The translations under genes and the position numbers were made by a program. From assembly GCF_024494595.1 (NCBI RefSeq), contig NZ_JANHDI010000010.1, positions 148,160 to 212,159 of the forward strand: a stretch of 64,000 nt of DNA, given 5' to 3'. Position 1 is the stretch's first letter; each line of letters starts with the position of its first letter. Origin of the DNA: Halobellus rarus. Lineage in GTDB: Archaea > Halobacteriota > Halobacteria > Halobacteriales > Haloferacaceae. Below are positions 9,065 to 17,421 of the stretch, piece by piece. A model generated the notes under the pieces. That model saw nothing but the letters and a program-made list of their open reading frames with translations. It ran no database searches and was not told the DNA's origin.

Positions 9065-10363
9065 ATGGGGACACGAGATCAAATCGAGAACCTGCAAAAA
9101 CGAATCAAGAAACGTTCAGGTCTGGCCGATGAGCCCCCCGAAGACGAAGACGCACCAACTATCTCCGAGGACGATGCCGAGGTCCTCCTCGAGTTCAGCC
9201 GGCAACTCGACCTGCTCAGTTCGAAGTATACTGACTACAGGCATCTCAAACTTCTCCGTCACTGCGTCATTATGGCGGAGCAGGTCGGTGGGCTCGCCGA
9301 GGCGCTCGAAAGTCGAGACGCCGCCGAGGAAGTCGTCGTATGGATCAACAGAGAGCGTGGTGTCCCCGAATACAGTGAAGAGACCAACCAAGACTATCGA
9401 GTTGCTCTCCGGATCTTCGGGAAGCGAACTCTCAAGTTGGCTGATGATGAGGTTCCGGACTCACTAGCGTGGGTTCCAACAGGTACGAGCAATTCCTACG
9501 ACCCCTCTCCCAGTCGGTCCAATATGTTAGACTGGAAGGAAGCGAAGAGGATGGCCATCGAGGGGACAACCAATCACCGCGACAAGGCCCTCATCACAGT
9601 GGCTCACGAACTCGGACCGCGGGGAGAAGAAATGCACGGGGTCCGGATGAAGCAAGTGAATGACGCGGATCACGGGATCCAGATCAGTCTCGATGGGAAG
9701 CAGGGGGAACATTCGGTCACGCTAATCAACAGCGTCCCCTACTTACAGCAGTGGCTCAGCGAACATCCTGCTCCAGACGATGACGAGGCATACCTCTGGT
9801 GTAACCTGGACGATCCCCACGATAACGCGAGCTATCAGACGTTCCTCGGTCGGTTCAAAGAGGCAGGACGTCGAGTCGAGATGGACAAGCCCGTCACGCC
9901 TACGAACTTCCGAAAGTCGAACACGTACTGGCTCGCCAAACAGGGCGCAAATGAGTCATTCATCAACGAGCGTCAGGGCAGAAAGGCGACTTCTGACCAC
10001 GCTCGACGGTATATCGCAGAGTTCGGACCGGAAAACGAGAACAATCAGTACGCGGAACTTCAGGGGCTCGAAGTACAAACAGCGAAGACGGAAGATCGGA
10101 CTCCGCTCACGTGCCCTCGGTGTGATAAGCAGACCCCACGTGACGAACCGTTCTGCGTCTGGTGTCACCAAGCGATGGAGCCCGAGGCGGTACAGGAACT
10201 CGAAGAGCGAGAGGATGAACAGCGGCGAAAGCTACTCCGGATTGCCCAAGATAATCCGGAACTCCTCCAAACACTTGAAGAGATGGAACCGCTGATTGAA
10301 GCACTTGGTGGTGATGCAGAACTGATCGATGCAGCAGCGAGCTTTACCGAAGCAGTCGAGTGA
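9065..10363 (+). CDS. Tyrosine recombinase / integrase with C-terminal zinc ribbon
   Basis: This enzyme probably integrates and excises the island at tRNA-Cys. Catalytic-type residues are R186 (ELGPRGEEMHG), the NFRK box with R283, and the nucleophile candidate Y316 in HARRYI. The first His of HxxR is replaced by Asn281, as in many haloarchaeal integrases. A C-terminal zinc ribbon (C350, C353, C364, C367) is followed by an acidic helical tail. The 432-residue length is normal for halovirus and plasmid integrases. Its position directly inside the attL-like site is the classic arrangement. Confidence 0.88.
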   Translation: MGTRDQIENLQKRIKKRSGLADEPPEDEDAPTISEDDAEVLLEFSRQLDLLSSKYTDYRHLKLLRHCVIMAEQVGGLAEALESRDAAEEVVVWINRERGVPEYSEETNQDYRVALRIFGKRTLKLADDEVPDSLAWVPTGTSNSYDPSPSRSNMLDWKEAKRMAIEGTTNHRDKALITVAHELGPRGEEMHGVRMKQVNDADHGIQISLDGKQGEHSVTLINSVPYLQQWLSEHPAPDDDEAYLWCNLDDPHDNASYQTFLGRFKEAGRRVEMDKPVTPTNFRKSNTYWLAKQGANESFINERQGRKATSDHARRYIAEFGPENENNQYAELQGLEVQTAKTEDRTPLTCPRCDKQTPRDEPFCVWCHQAMEPEAVQELEEREDEQRRKLLRIAQDNPELLQTLEEMEPLIEALGGDAELIDAAASFTEAVE

Positions 10364-10464
10364 GACGAGGAGGATTGAGATCGGCTTCCGGTTCCTGTTG
10401 GCCGGAATGGATCTATTGTAGAATAGTTCACAGACCTCCAGTGTGATCAGTCAATAACAGAATC

Positions 10465-10809
10465 ATGGACGACTCCCGAGGTCACGAGCCGTTCCCAGTA
10501 CTCCCGGATACCGACGAGTACGAGACTCTCAGTTTCCTTGTGCGCAATCAGGGTGAGCGGTTCACTCCCTCCGGAATCGCTGTACACGCGGACGTCAGCG
10601 AAGCAAGTGCGCCTGAAACCTTGCATAATCTCCTCGAAAAGAATCTCGTCGAACACGAACAGGGAGATTACTACGTTAACTCAGATCGTGCAGAAGATAT
10701 CAAATCTCGACTTGAGTCGGTAGACGCCGCTAAACGCCTACATAAGACTGCTCCCGACGACGATATGTACGCAGTAACTGATTGGGTAAAGAAATTGAAT
10801 TCCTCTTGA
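10465..10809 (+). CDS. Winged-helix (MarR-like) DNA-binding protein
   Basis: This 114-residue protein has a helix-turn-helix around residues 30-60 (RFTPSGIAVHADVSEASAPETLHNLLEKNLVE) followed by a wing-like strand (EHEQGDYYVN) and a short helical tail. Such haloarchaeal proteins often repress mobile-element genes or act as antitoxins. No toxin gene follows; a miniature transposon lies directly downstream and may have displaced a partner. A role in controlling the integrase is inference. Confidence 0.68.
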   Translation: MDDSRGHEPFPVLPDTDEYETLSFLVRNQGERFTPSGIAVHADVSEASAPETLHNLLEKNLVEHEQGDYYVNSDRAEDIKSRLESVDAAKRLHKTAPDDDMYAVTDWVKKLNSS

Positions 10810-10814
10810 GAGAG

Positions 10815-11051
10815 AGTTATACTGCTCTATTGAAAATGGAAGACAGCGTCGGGTTTCTGCGAATTTAGCTGTGAAGACCAAGTATATTTCATTATGAAAT
10901 TGGGGAAATGTATTTGGATAGGATTATCTCGCCAGTGAGCAGAAGAATAGATTGGAAATCAAAATCATCCTCCGCTCAAGGGACAGAAAAACTCAGCTCA
11001 AAATCCATCAATCCCGCCGCTGTACCGCATTTTCAATAGAGCAAGTTATAC
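10815..11051. mobile_element. MITE with 16-bp terminal inverted repeats and 8-bp target duplication
   Basis: TGCTCTATTGAAAATG at 10823-10838 is repeated inverted and exact at 11028-11043. The 221-bp element is flanked by the perfect direct repeat AGTTATAC (10815-10822 and 11044-11051). It has no coding capacity, so it would depend on a transposase encoded elsewhere. The ends resemble GGCTCTGTTGAAATCC at 30764 and 31821, and the 8-bp duplication is usual for IS6-type elements, but the family is not proven. This element accounts for the gene-free stretch 10810-11144. Confidence 0.85.
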
Positions 11052-11144
11052 AACAGTTCCAACACCCCATTCCCCGCTATGTGTGCTCAGTACGGAGCTG
11101 AGCTATAGATGTTATGTGCCGGGTAGGGGATACCGCTCAATGCA

Positions 11145-11867
11145 CTAAGGCTCATTTGAGTTTGAATCCTCTCCCTCATCATCCTCTTCTTCCTCGCCAT
11201 TATCCTCGGACTCGTAGCCCTTCATCCAGAGGTAGTATGCGATATACCCTACGGTCGCTGAGACAGCAATGAAAGATCCGGCCTTGATCTCGACTATACG
11301 TGAATGGGAAGGAGAGATGATGAGCAGCAATCCCAGAGACATCTCGGTCAAACCGACAACGAGTAGAGCGAAAGACTTCCTCAGTCGCGTGGACTTGTCC
11401 TCCAAAATACCCCAGTTGCTGTTGACTGTCTTGGCATAGTTGGTAACTATGATAGAATCATACTCATCAGCCTCTAACTCACTCTTGATCAGAGACTCAG
11501 CAGTATCGGTCGAAGGCCCGAACCCGATCTTGATCCCCAGCATCACAATAATCGCATAGACAAGAGACGCGAACAAGGCAACTATCCCGACCAGGACCGG
11601 TGGAGTATCTATCAGGGCGATACTAGGCGTCGAATCTGAGGTACGCAGCAGGATCGAGAGACCTGTGAGATAAATCCCGATGAGTGCGATATTCGCTCTG
11701 ATAGCCTTCCAGGCCTTATCCTCGAAGTTTGAGACCGACTGAAACTGGTCGGCCACCATCGACTGATACCTATTCGCCAAATCACGCTTAGAACTGAGAG
11801 CTTGTTCTCCTCCTCCAGATGCCTCCCCGTTCTTTCCCTTCTGTTTCTTCTCCTCAATCCCCGACAT
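11145..11867 (-). CDS. Four-helix membrane protein, third gene of an unrecognised operon
   Basis: This 240-residue protein has four predicted membrane segments (about 56-74, 90-112, 164-185, 197-216), a charged cytosolic N-terminus and a very acidic C-terminal tail. The stretch NRYQSMVADQFQSVSNFEDKAWKAIRANIALIG before the first helix is reminiscent of small membrane effectors of defence systems such as SLATT-type proteins, though I cannot assign the family. It is 4 bp downstream of the 383-aa gene and is the last gene of the operon. A membrane-disrupting effector role is inference from context only. Confidence 0.72.
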   Translation of the reverse strand: MSGIEEKKQKGKNGEASGGGEQALSSKRDLANRYQSMVADQFQSVSNFEDKAWKAIRANIALIGIYLTGLSILLRTSDSTPSIALIDTPPVLVGIVALFASLVYAIIVMLGIKIGFGPSTDTAESLIKSELEADEYDSIIVTNYAKTVNSNWGILEDKSTRLRKSFALLVVGLTEMSLGLLLIISPSHSRIVEIKAGSFIAVSATVGYIAYYLWMKGYESEDNGEEEEDDEGEDSNSNEP

Positions 11868-11871
11868 AGAT

Positions 11872-13023
11872 TCAGTACTCGCCTTTCTCCGGCTCAGTCA
11901 GGTCGCTCGTGATAGTAGTCTGTGTAGAATCATCACGAACATCTGACCGAACAGATGTATCGGTGTCAACAGCGTTTTCGCAGTACCATTCTGCAAAGAT
12001 ATGCGCTAAGTCAGCTAGATCAGAGCGACGGGTGACAACGTCTTTGTGGTCTCTGCGTTTGTCCTGGAGGTTCCGGAACTTAACCCGGTACTCGTCGTCA
12101 GATACCTGTTCAGCAGCCTCAACACCCACGAGATACTCCAGTGTAGAACGGATCCACTCTTCCCGAACTCCGTTGCCAGGAATGTATTTTCGGTTGAGCA
12201 TCGCATAGAGTTCGTCAATCGTAATTTTGAACTCGATAATTCGGCGAGGGTTCTTACCCTGCCAGATGACCTGCTCGGTGTCATCAAGACAGTTGAAGAA
12301 GACGTTGTGCCAGAGATAACAGGCGAAGTAGAGTTCAGAGAGTTCCTTGTTACAGAGAACGCCCGTTGATTTCTTGTCGTCGAAGAATCCAGGCGGCGAG
12401 TCGATGGTTTCGAAGCCACCGTCCGCTATGGAAAGACGGGTGCTGATCTGCTTACGTTCTGGGAGCACATCGTCTCGGAAGTTCTGATTAACCTTCGACA
12501 GTCGTCCAAACTCGTATTTCGGATTCGTGTTTTGATCGACGTAATCGTAGCTGAGCAGTACTAAATTTGAGTCGAACTGAATATCTCCCTTGGACAGGAA
12601 GTTCTGGACCCTGTGTTCCGCCGTCTGAGCATTCTGATTGCTGATGAGTAAGGCGATATCATATTTTTCGGGTATCTTGGATTCTGACCCGTTGACCCGG
12701 AACGAGTAGCCCTGGTCATAACCAGAGATATCCTCTAAAAACTCCTTCAGATCTTCTTCGCCTCGGGGAAGATTATGGTAAACATCGAATAGGATGCCGT
12801 AGTCTTCATCGAAATAGGCTGTGAAGGTCGGAGTCAGCTCTGACCCGTTGTACTGGATACTTTCCTCGGGAAAGCGATCAAAGCTGAAGTCTCGGAACTC
12901 AGAGCTATATTGGTCAACAAGGAACTCTTCCCAGGCAGAAACGACATCGACGTATCTGTCGTATCTCTCAAATCTATCGAAAGTTTGGTCAACGCACTGT
13001 ACGAAACTATCTGACTCTGTCAC
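11872..13023 (-). CDS. Unrecognised protein, second gene of a three-gene operon
   Basis: This 383-residue soluble protein starts at a GTG at 13023, 6 bp after the preceding gene's stop. I see no familiar motif. Residues 1-60 look helical; there is a beta-rich middle (FTAYFDEDYGILFDVYHNLPRG and KYDIALLISNQ). A segment RIIEFKITIDELYAMLNRKYIPGNGVREEWIRSTLEYLVGVEAAEQ near residues 265-310 could be a winged helix, and the Ser/Thr/Asp-rich tail looks disordered. Base composition is lower in GC than the chromosome on the left, as expected for accessory DNA. Function unknown. Confidence 0.72.
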   Translation of the reverse strand: MTESDSFVQCVDQTFDRFERYDRYVDVVSAWEEFLVDQYSSEFRDFSFDRFPEESIQYNGSELTPTFTAYFDEDYGILFDVYHNLPRGEEDLKEFLEDISGYDQGYSFRVNGSESKIPEKYDIALLISNQNAQTAEHRVQNFLSKGDIQFDSNLVLLSYDYVDQNTNPKYEFGRLSKVNQNFRDDVLPERKQISTRLSIADGGFETIDSPPGFFDDKKSTGVLCNKELSELYFACYLWHNVFFNCLDDTEQVIWQGKNPRRIIEFKITIDELYAMLNRKYIPGNGVREEWIRSTLEYLVGVEAAEQVSDDEYRVKFRNLQDKRRDHKDVVTRRSDLADLAHIFAEWYCENAVDTDTSVRSDVRDDSTQTTITSDLTEPEKGEY

Positions 13024-13029
13024 GGGTGG

Positions 13030-14136
13030 TTATGCTGCTGAGAAGTAGTCGTCGAAATCGCGTTCCTGCTTCTCCTCGGCTTTGATTTCTCCCTCAAGGA
13101 ATCCTTTGTTAATCTGGTCGCAGATCCTGCTCAGGGACTTTTTCGAGGCGTTGAATCCAGGGATAATCGAGATATCACTATCCGATGTGAGGTAAACATC
13201 CACGCTGGTTCCGTCGTCAAAATCGAGGACAGATGCGTGCATATACGGATTGTCGTGGTAGACCGTAACAGAGGTGCGTTTTATCCCCTTTAATGCTTTT
13301 ATCAGCCGCTTATTCTCCTCGACACCGGTTATCGAGCCTTCTTCGTACTGGATTTTGATTGGGTCTGTATCTCGGGATCCGTACTCCCTGTCGCGGTCTT
13401 GGAAGAGTTCTCCTTTGTCAGAAATGAAGGAGGCTAAGCTGTTCAGCAAGACGTTGAAGTAGAGGTCGCTGGACCCACTGATGTAACGAGTCGCTCCGTT
13501 TCGAGACACAAAGAATTGGAACCTCGTTCCCGCATTATGAACGGTGAGTTCGATTTTATCGACGTAGAGATCGTTGGTAGAAGCCTCGTTGAAGACTTCG
13601 TAGAATGGCTTGTCCTCGTGATATTCAATCTGTGTGTCCTCTCCGGTCGACTTAAGAACCGCTTTTTTCACCACGAGATTTCCGTTCACACGGTTGTCGA
13701 AGTTCTGGATAAGGTGACGGAGATCTTCGCTGGACAGGAAAGATCCAGTAATCTCTGAAGGCAGAGTCTCGATGTAACGGGTGAGTGCTTTGTCGAAGAA
13801 ATCCTTGTCAGAGACTGCGAAAATGGTGTATAACATCTCCTCGGAGTGGCTTACGATGAAGAAGTTGTCCTTGAACTGTCGAGACCCTCCTTCGTACGAC
13901 TCGCCTTCGATCTCTCTGATCAGGCGGCCGCTCGTGAAAACCTCCTGATCCTCGATTGAAACACTATATTCCTCTAATAGGTATTCGTCGAAGATCTCCT
14001 TCGGAGTACGCTCCGAGATAACAGTTAAGGCCCGGACAGGTTCTTCACGGTCCTCTATAAGCTCCTCAATATATGCACGGAAGGAAGTCTCCGTCTCGTG
14101 TTCCGCGAAGTCGTAAAGAGTGCCTGTCCGTTCCAT
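13030..14136 (-). CDS. Unrecognised protein, first gene of a three-gene operon
   Basis: This 368-residue acidic protein has no signal peptide or membrane helix. Alternating hydrophobic strands dominate residues 150-320 (VDKIELTVHNAGTRFQFFVS and RTSVTVYHDNPYMHASVLDF), which suggests a beta-rich sensor or binding domain; the last 30 residues are charged. The ATG at 14136 has a weak TATA-like TAAACGTATT about 28 bp upstream, so the transcript may be leaderless. It heads a tight minus-strand operon with the 383-aa and membrane genes. Function unknown. Confidence 0.72.
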   Translation of the reverse strand: MERTGTLYDFAEHETETSFRAYIEELIEDREEPVRALTVISERTPKEIFDEYLLEEYSVSIEDQEVFTSGRLIREIEGESYEGGSRQFKDNFFIVSHSEEMLYTIFAVSDKDFFDKALTRYIETLPSEITGSFLSSEDLRHLIQNFDNRVNGNLVVKKAVLKSTGEDTQIEYHEDKPFYEVFNEASTNDLYVDKIELTVHNAGTRFQFFVSRNGATRYISGSSDLYFNVLLNSLASFISDKGELFQDRDREYGSRDTDPIKIQYEEGSITGVEENKRLIKALKGIKRTSVTVYHDNPYMHASVLDFDDGTSVDVYLTSDSDISIIPGFNASKKSLSRICDQINKGFLEGEIKAEEKQERDFDDYFSAA

Positions 14137-14522
14137 TTTTCAGTGTGTATTTTGTCGGGAATACGTTTACAGGTCCGTGTCTTCTTCCAGCCTGATTATT
14201 ATTCTTTTCCTTGAGACTTGCTACTAGCGGTGGCGACTCCTCGTATTCTATGCTACTCACCATCACGACTTATAAGCTGGCAAAGAATGGTGATAGGGAG
14301 TGATAGAATTGTTGGCACACGGATCAGCTTACCCCCAACTCGCTCAATGTAGGGGTACTTACTGAGCGGGCGATTCATCTCCGAGGATTCTGAAAACAAC
14401 CGCCGGGTGAACGGTTCTCTGACACTCTCTGGAAGGTGATTGCCGAATCCAATGAAACGGTGGCTCCGGTATCATCTCGTGCTCCGCATAATTTCTGTGA
14501 TGTCGTGCCATCGCTTTCTGTC
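14137..14522. other. 386-bp gene-free stretch with an inverted repeat around a TATA-like box
   Basis: No convincing gene is present. TCACCAT (14257-14263) and ATGGTGA (14287-14293) form a 7-bp inverted repeat around the palindrome CTTATAAG, which could be a promoter/operator for the three-gene operon with a roughly 110-nt leader. The right half may contain remnants of a decayed ORF on the minus strand, too short to name. Confidence 0.3.
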
Positions 14523-14999
14523 TCAGGGTGGATTGCTTCCAGCGTTTAGCGGTGAATACGAGTCTGTGGGATAGGCGACTCGCCAGAGTTTGAGAACGGC
14601 GCGAGTGACCAACTCTTCGAGGGACTGCGTGATACAGGAGTCTTCGACGTCAGCAGGATTTGAACTCGCATCTGGCGGCGGATGGTAATGTTCTGTCCCA
14701 GAGACGTGGAGATAGTCCCCGCCGTGGGGATGGTTTCCCCAGCGAAGAGTCACGTCCGCGGTATCCGTATAATGGAACTTGTAATCGTCCTGCGTCGTCC
14801 ACTGGACATCGATCCGAGCTCCGTCGGCGTCACAGAGCCCGTCGTCGAGAGAGACTTCGAGTACTGATGGATTGAGATAGTCGTCGAGACGGGCTGTCGC
14901 AAGTGGTTCCCTCTCTTCGATGATATCGCGGATTGAAAGCAGTGCTGGGCGATCAATTGCCCCGCGGGGGGTATGATCTTCTTCCTGTGAGTCCGCCAT
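14523..14999 (-). CDS. TumE-like (DUF6516) putative toxin
   Basis: This 158-residue protein has the pattern I know from haloarchaeal TumE/DUF6516 proteins: a YKFHYTD strand, then LRWGNHPHGGDYLHV, a His-rich EHYHPPPDA, and a C-terminal helix with LEELVTRAVLKLW. TumE proteins are proposed toxins of type II systems. It follows the helix-turn-helix gene by 3 bp, as expected for an antitoxin-toxin operon. The family call is by pattern memory; activity is unproven. Confidence 0.62.
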   Translation of the reverse strand: MADSQEEDHTPRGAIDRPALLSIRDIIEEREPLATARLDDYLNPSVLEVSLDDGLCDADGARIDVQWTTQDDYKFHYTDTADVTLRWGNHPHGGDYLHVSGTEHYHPPPDASSNPADVEDSCITQSLEELVTRAVLKLWRVAYPTDSYSPLNAGSNPP

Positions 15000-15002
15000 A
15001 TC

Positions 15003-15572
15003 TCATGCGGGGACGCTATCGTCTGTGGAGCGACGATCACCGTCGACGAACTGCTCGGCGTTCCCGATCGAAAGGGCCGCGTTCGCGAACGCAAGGCTTC
15101 GTCGGAGCGTCTTCCACTCACGGATCGTCTCCATATCGGGTTCGTCCGGCGTGGAATCAGACGCAGCGAGTGCTTGGTTCGTCTGGTCGACAGCCAGTTC
15201 TTCCGGTGACTCGACGCCGAACTTAGACTGATATTCTGCGAGTTGCTCGCGCATCTCCTGAATCTGCGAGACGAGTTCGTCAGTCGAGACGTGCTCGAGG
15301 ATGTCCGCAGCTTGCTCGACGACTAGCGACTCAGGAGAGCGGCGATACAGCGTCCCGCCGTGCTCGCCAGTCTCCGTCTCGACGAATCCCTCCTCTGCGA
15401 GTGTATTCAGATGTTTGCGGGCAGTTTTTGCAGCAGTTCGTGCGTCTTCAGCAACTGTATCAGCTGAGACAGGACTGTACGTGTGAGCAATGACGTGGCG
15501 GATGCGCTCATAGGGCGTCGTTTCAGCCTCCCAGTCGTCCCCGACTGCCTCATTGATGTCCGCAAATTCCAC
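15003..15572 (-). CDS. Helix-turn-helix putative antitoxin (DUF7342-like)
   Basis: The N-terminal domain contains YERIRHVIAHTYSPVSADTVAEDARTAAKTARKHLNTLAEEGFVE, a winged helix-turn-helix. A coiled-coil-like segment (LVSQIQEMREQLAEYQSKFG) and an Ala-rich tail follow. The frame stays open upstream to a TTG at 15635, but the GTG at 15572 gives a start like other family members. Such proteins are usually found directly before TumE-like genes, as here, and probably repress their own operon. Confidence 0.65.
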   Translation of the reverse strand: MEFADINEAVGDDWEAETTPYERIRHVIAHTYSPVSADTVAEDARTAAKTARKHLNTLAEEGFVETETGEHGGTLYRRSPESLVVEQAADILEHVSTDELVSQIQEMREQLAEYQSKFGVESPEELAVDQTNQALAASDSTPDEPDMETIREWKTLRRSLAFANAALSIGNAEQFVDGDRRSTDDSVPA

Positions 15573-15723
15573 TGGTGGATCTCGATCGTCGATATAGACA
15601 CGAAGCAGGCGAGGGTGTATAGTCCTTCGGCACAATTGTAATTTACTCTATCATCCCTCACATAGGTTAAAAATCAGATTCTCTGGAGAGGGGTACAGAC
15701 AGAGTACTGTGGGGTGACTCTCG

Positions 15724-16446
15724 CTACTGTTGAAGATGGAATTCAGATAGGCTAACATTTGCTTTCCGCTTTCGCGAATAGAGACGCTGTCCAATCGAAG
15801 CAATAGCATTTGCATAATAATCTCCCCCCGCTACGTCTTTTGAAATGTAATAATCAGGTGTGCCTTCTCTGGCTTGATGTATGTCGTTTTTCTCCCCGAC
15901 ATCGTCGTAATCAATCTGTTTGGTAAATTCTTCCGGGCTTGGCAGTTCCCAGAGTGGCACATTCGACGCCAATAATACTGCTTCCGGGGCCTGTCCAAAT
16001 TCTTTCTTCCCATCCCGAATTCCTCGCCTTGTTGCTCGATGGAATTCCAGTGCCTGATGAGCTACCGCTTCAGGAGAGGCCAGATCTGCATCAATTTGGG
16101 ATAATCCAATGTACGAAAGAGCAACCATATTGCGAACGCACTCCACTGCGTGATTGCCTTCCCACTCTTCTGGATCTTTGTTAGCATTCATCACGTTATC
16201 GATGTCAGTTGGATCACGAGTACTACTGCCCTCAGAATGTCTCAGTTCCTCAAAGGCCATCTGTAGTTGATCCCGATCCCAGTGATTCATCAACAGAGAG
16301 AAGTCTTCCATTGCTGCTTTGAAATGCTCTCGTATCTCTCGTTTACGTTGTGACCGTGTTGATTGGTGGTCGTAGTCAGTCTCGCCTAGTATCCAGTTTT
16401 TATCGGCTGTTCGTAGAAACCCGTTAGGTTCGTCTGATTGTTCCAT
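15724..16446 (-). CDS. Hypothetical protein, island-specific
   Basis: This 240-residue acidic, mainly helical protein has no recognised motif and no membrane segment. Notable stretches are REIREHFKAAMEDFSLLMNHWDRDQLQMAFEELRHSEG, which looks like a helical bundle, and a C-terminal YANAIASIGQRLYSRKRK. The ATG at 16446 is clear. It is a single gene between the toxin pair and the small genes before the recombinases, and its AT-richer composition fits transferred DNA. Function unknown. Confidence 0.6.
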   Translation of the reverse strand: MEQSDEPNGFLRTADKNWILGETDYDHQSTRSQRKREIREHFKAAMEDFSLLMNHWDRDQLQMAFEELRHSEGSSTRDPTDIDNVMNANKDPEEWEGNHAVECVRNMVALSYIGLSQIDADLASPEAVAHQALEFHRATRRGIRDGKKEFGQAPEAVLLASNVPLWELPSPEEFTKQIDYDDVGEKNDIHQAREGTPDYYISKDVAGGDYYANAIASIGQRLYSRKRKANVSLSEFHLQQ

Positions 16447-16632
16447 ACTCTCCTCTGTAAGAGGATACGTTAAAATAGATTTCTTAACCCGTACTCAGGA
16501 CCCTCAGAATACCTTTCTCGAATTTCGACTAACTACACTAATAAAAGATCCTTCTAACGGTAGAGGACCGTCTGTGAATTAGTCTGTTTGGGGGTAATCA
16601 GGTCCATTGTGTCTACACTCTTTCGTTCTGCT

Positions 16633-16749
16633 ATGCAGTCGTCGAAAAAGCCAGACTCGTCAGGGAAGTCAAGCAGGCATTGCCACTACTTCCCGCAGTC
16701 AGGCAAGACAAACCTGCAATCGATAGATGAACTGCTTGTCGTGGGGTGA
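16633..16749 (+). CDS. Possible 38-aa small protein
   Basis: A short frame starting ATG CAG TCG TCG encodes a Ser/Lys-rich peptide with one Cys. It ends 5 bp before the next start codon, which would make it the first gene of the small-gene/recombinase operon. Its composition is not typical and it may not be translated. Confidence 0.25.
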   Translation: MQSSKKPDSSGKSSRHCHYFPQSGKTNLQSIDELLVVG

Positions 16750-16754
16750 TTCTG

Positions 16755-16940
16755 ATGGATGAACTTGATCCCGATCACTATGTGAACAACAACTCTGACC
16801 AGCTCGCCTACGTCATCAAACACAGCAACGACCAGTTCGTCCGGAGTCTCTGTCTTGCTGCCCTTGTCGAGTATGGAAACGAGGGGGACGTTAGTGAAGT
16901 GAGGAAGCAGTTGGAGCAGGTTGAAAAAGAGCGTAGTTGA
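16755..16940 (+). CDS. Small acidic helical protein (61 aa)
   Basis: This small protein contains DQLAYVIKHSNDQFVRSLCLAALVEYGNEGDVSEVRKQLEQVEKERS, two or three helices resembling a single HEAT-like repeat. GGGGTGAT lies just before the ATG at 16755; a GTG at 16746 is the alternative. It is in tandem with the next small gene and the recombinases, so it is probably an accessory of that module. Confidence 0.5.
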   Translation: MDELDPDHYVNNNSDQLAYVIKHSNDQFVRSLCLAALVEYGNEGDVSEVRKQLEQVEKERS

Positions 16941-16942
16941 AT

Positions 16943-17161
16943 ATGCCCTTCAGAAATATAAAATACCATATGTATATCCATACAGATAGGGATACTAGAT
17001 ATTTCAAATCATCTATAAAACTCCGTTCCGAATCACGAGATCAGGTTTTTCTGTCGATAGCCACCTCTCCAAAACCGCAGTACGCAGATGGATTCATATA
17101 TAAAGAGGATTTTGTAGACGATTTCCACGAGTTCTACAAAAAGCCACCGCCCGCGGATTGA
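16943..17161 (+). CDS. Small hypothetical protein (72 aa)
   Basis: This unrecognised, aromatic-rich basic protein starts at the ATG at 16943, 2 bp after the preceding gene, and is AT-rich relative to neighbours. It could be a small DNA-binding accessory of the recombinase module. No motif supports that, and translation is only suggested by the tight packing. Confidence 0.4.
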   Translation: MPFRNIKYHMYIHTDRDTRYFKSSIKLRSESRDQVFLSIATSPKPQYADGFIYKEDFVDDFHEFYKKPPPAD

Positions 17162-17421
17162 AACACCTGATATCAGGGATTTCAGCTGGTGAAATCTTGT
17201 GTACGGGATCAGATCCAGCAAAAGAGTGTAGACGGGTTTTGGCCCGGTATTCGACTAACAATAAGAAAACAAAGAATAACAGAAATATGGTAATTTGGCG
17301 TAGGAAGCTGGTGGATGAAGGCAAAGTGGGGATGTCCACATCACGTGAGACAGACCAAGAGAACAACCTGCAAGGCTGCGATATTGAATCCCTCAAGCGG
17401 ATGGACGAGGTTAGCCAATGA
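17158..17421 (+). CDS. Small hypothetical protein overlapping the recombinase gene
   Basis: The frame opens with a TTG overlapping the previous stop and ends overlapping the recombinase ATG at 17418 by 4 bp, a typical coupled arrangement. An internal ATG at 17287 would give a 44-residue product. Basic first half, acidic second half, no motif. Confidence 0.4.
   Translation: MKHLISGISAGEILCTGSDPAKECRRVLARYSTNNKKTKNNRNMVIWRRKLVDEGKVGMSTSRETDQENNLQGCDIESLKRMDEVSQ

Noticed and set aside
14310..14522. Transposase remnant left of the TumE-like gene
   Set aside because: A short minus-strand frame can be read, but it matches no transposase motif I can name and has no inverted ends.
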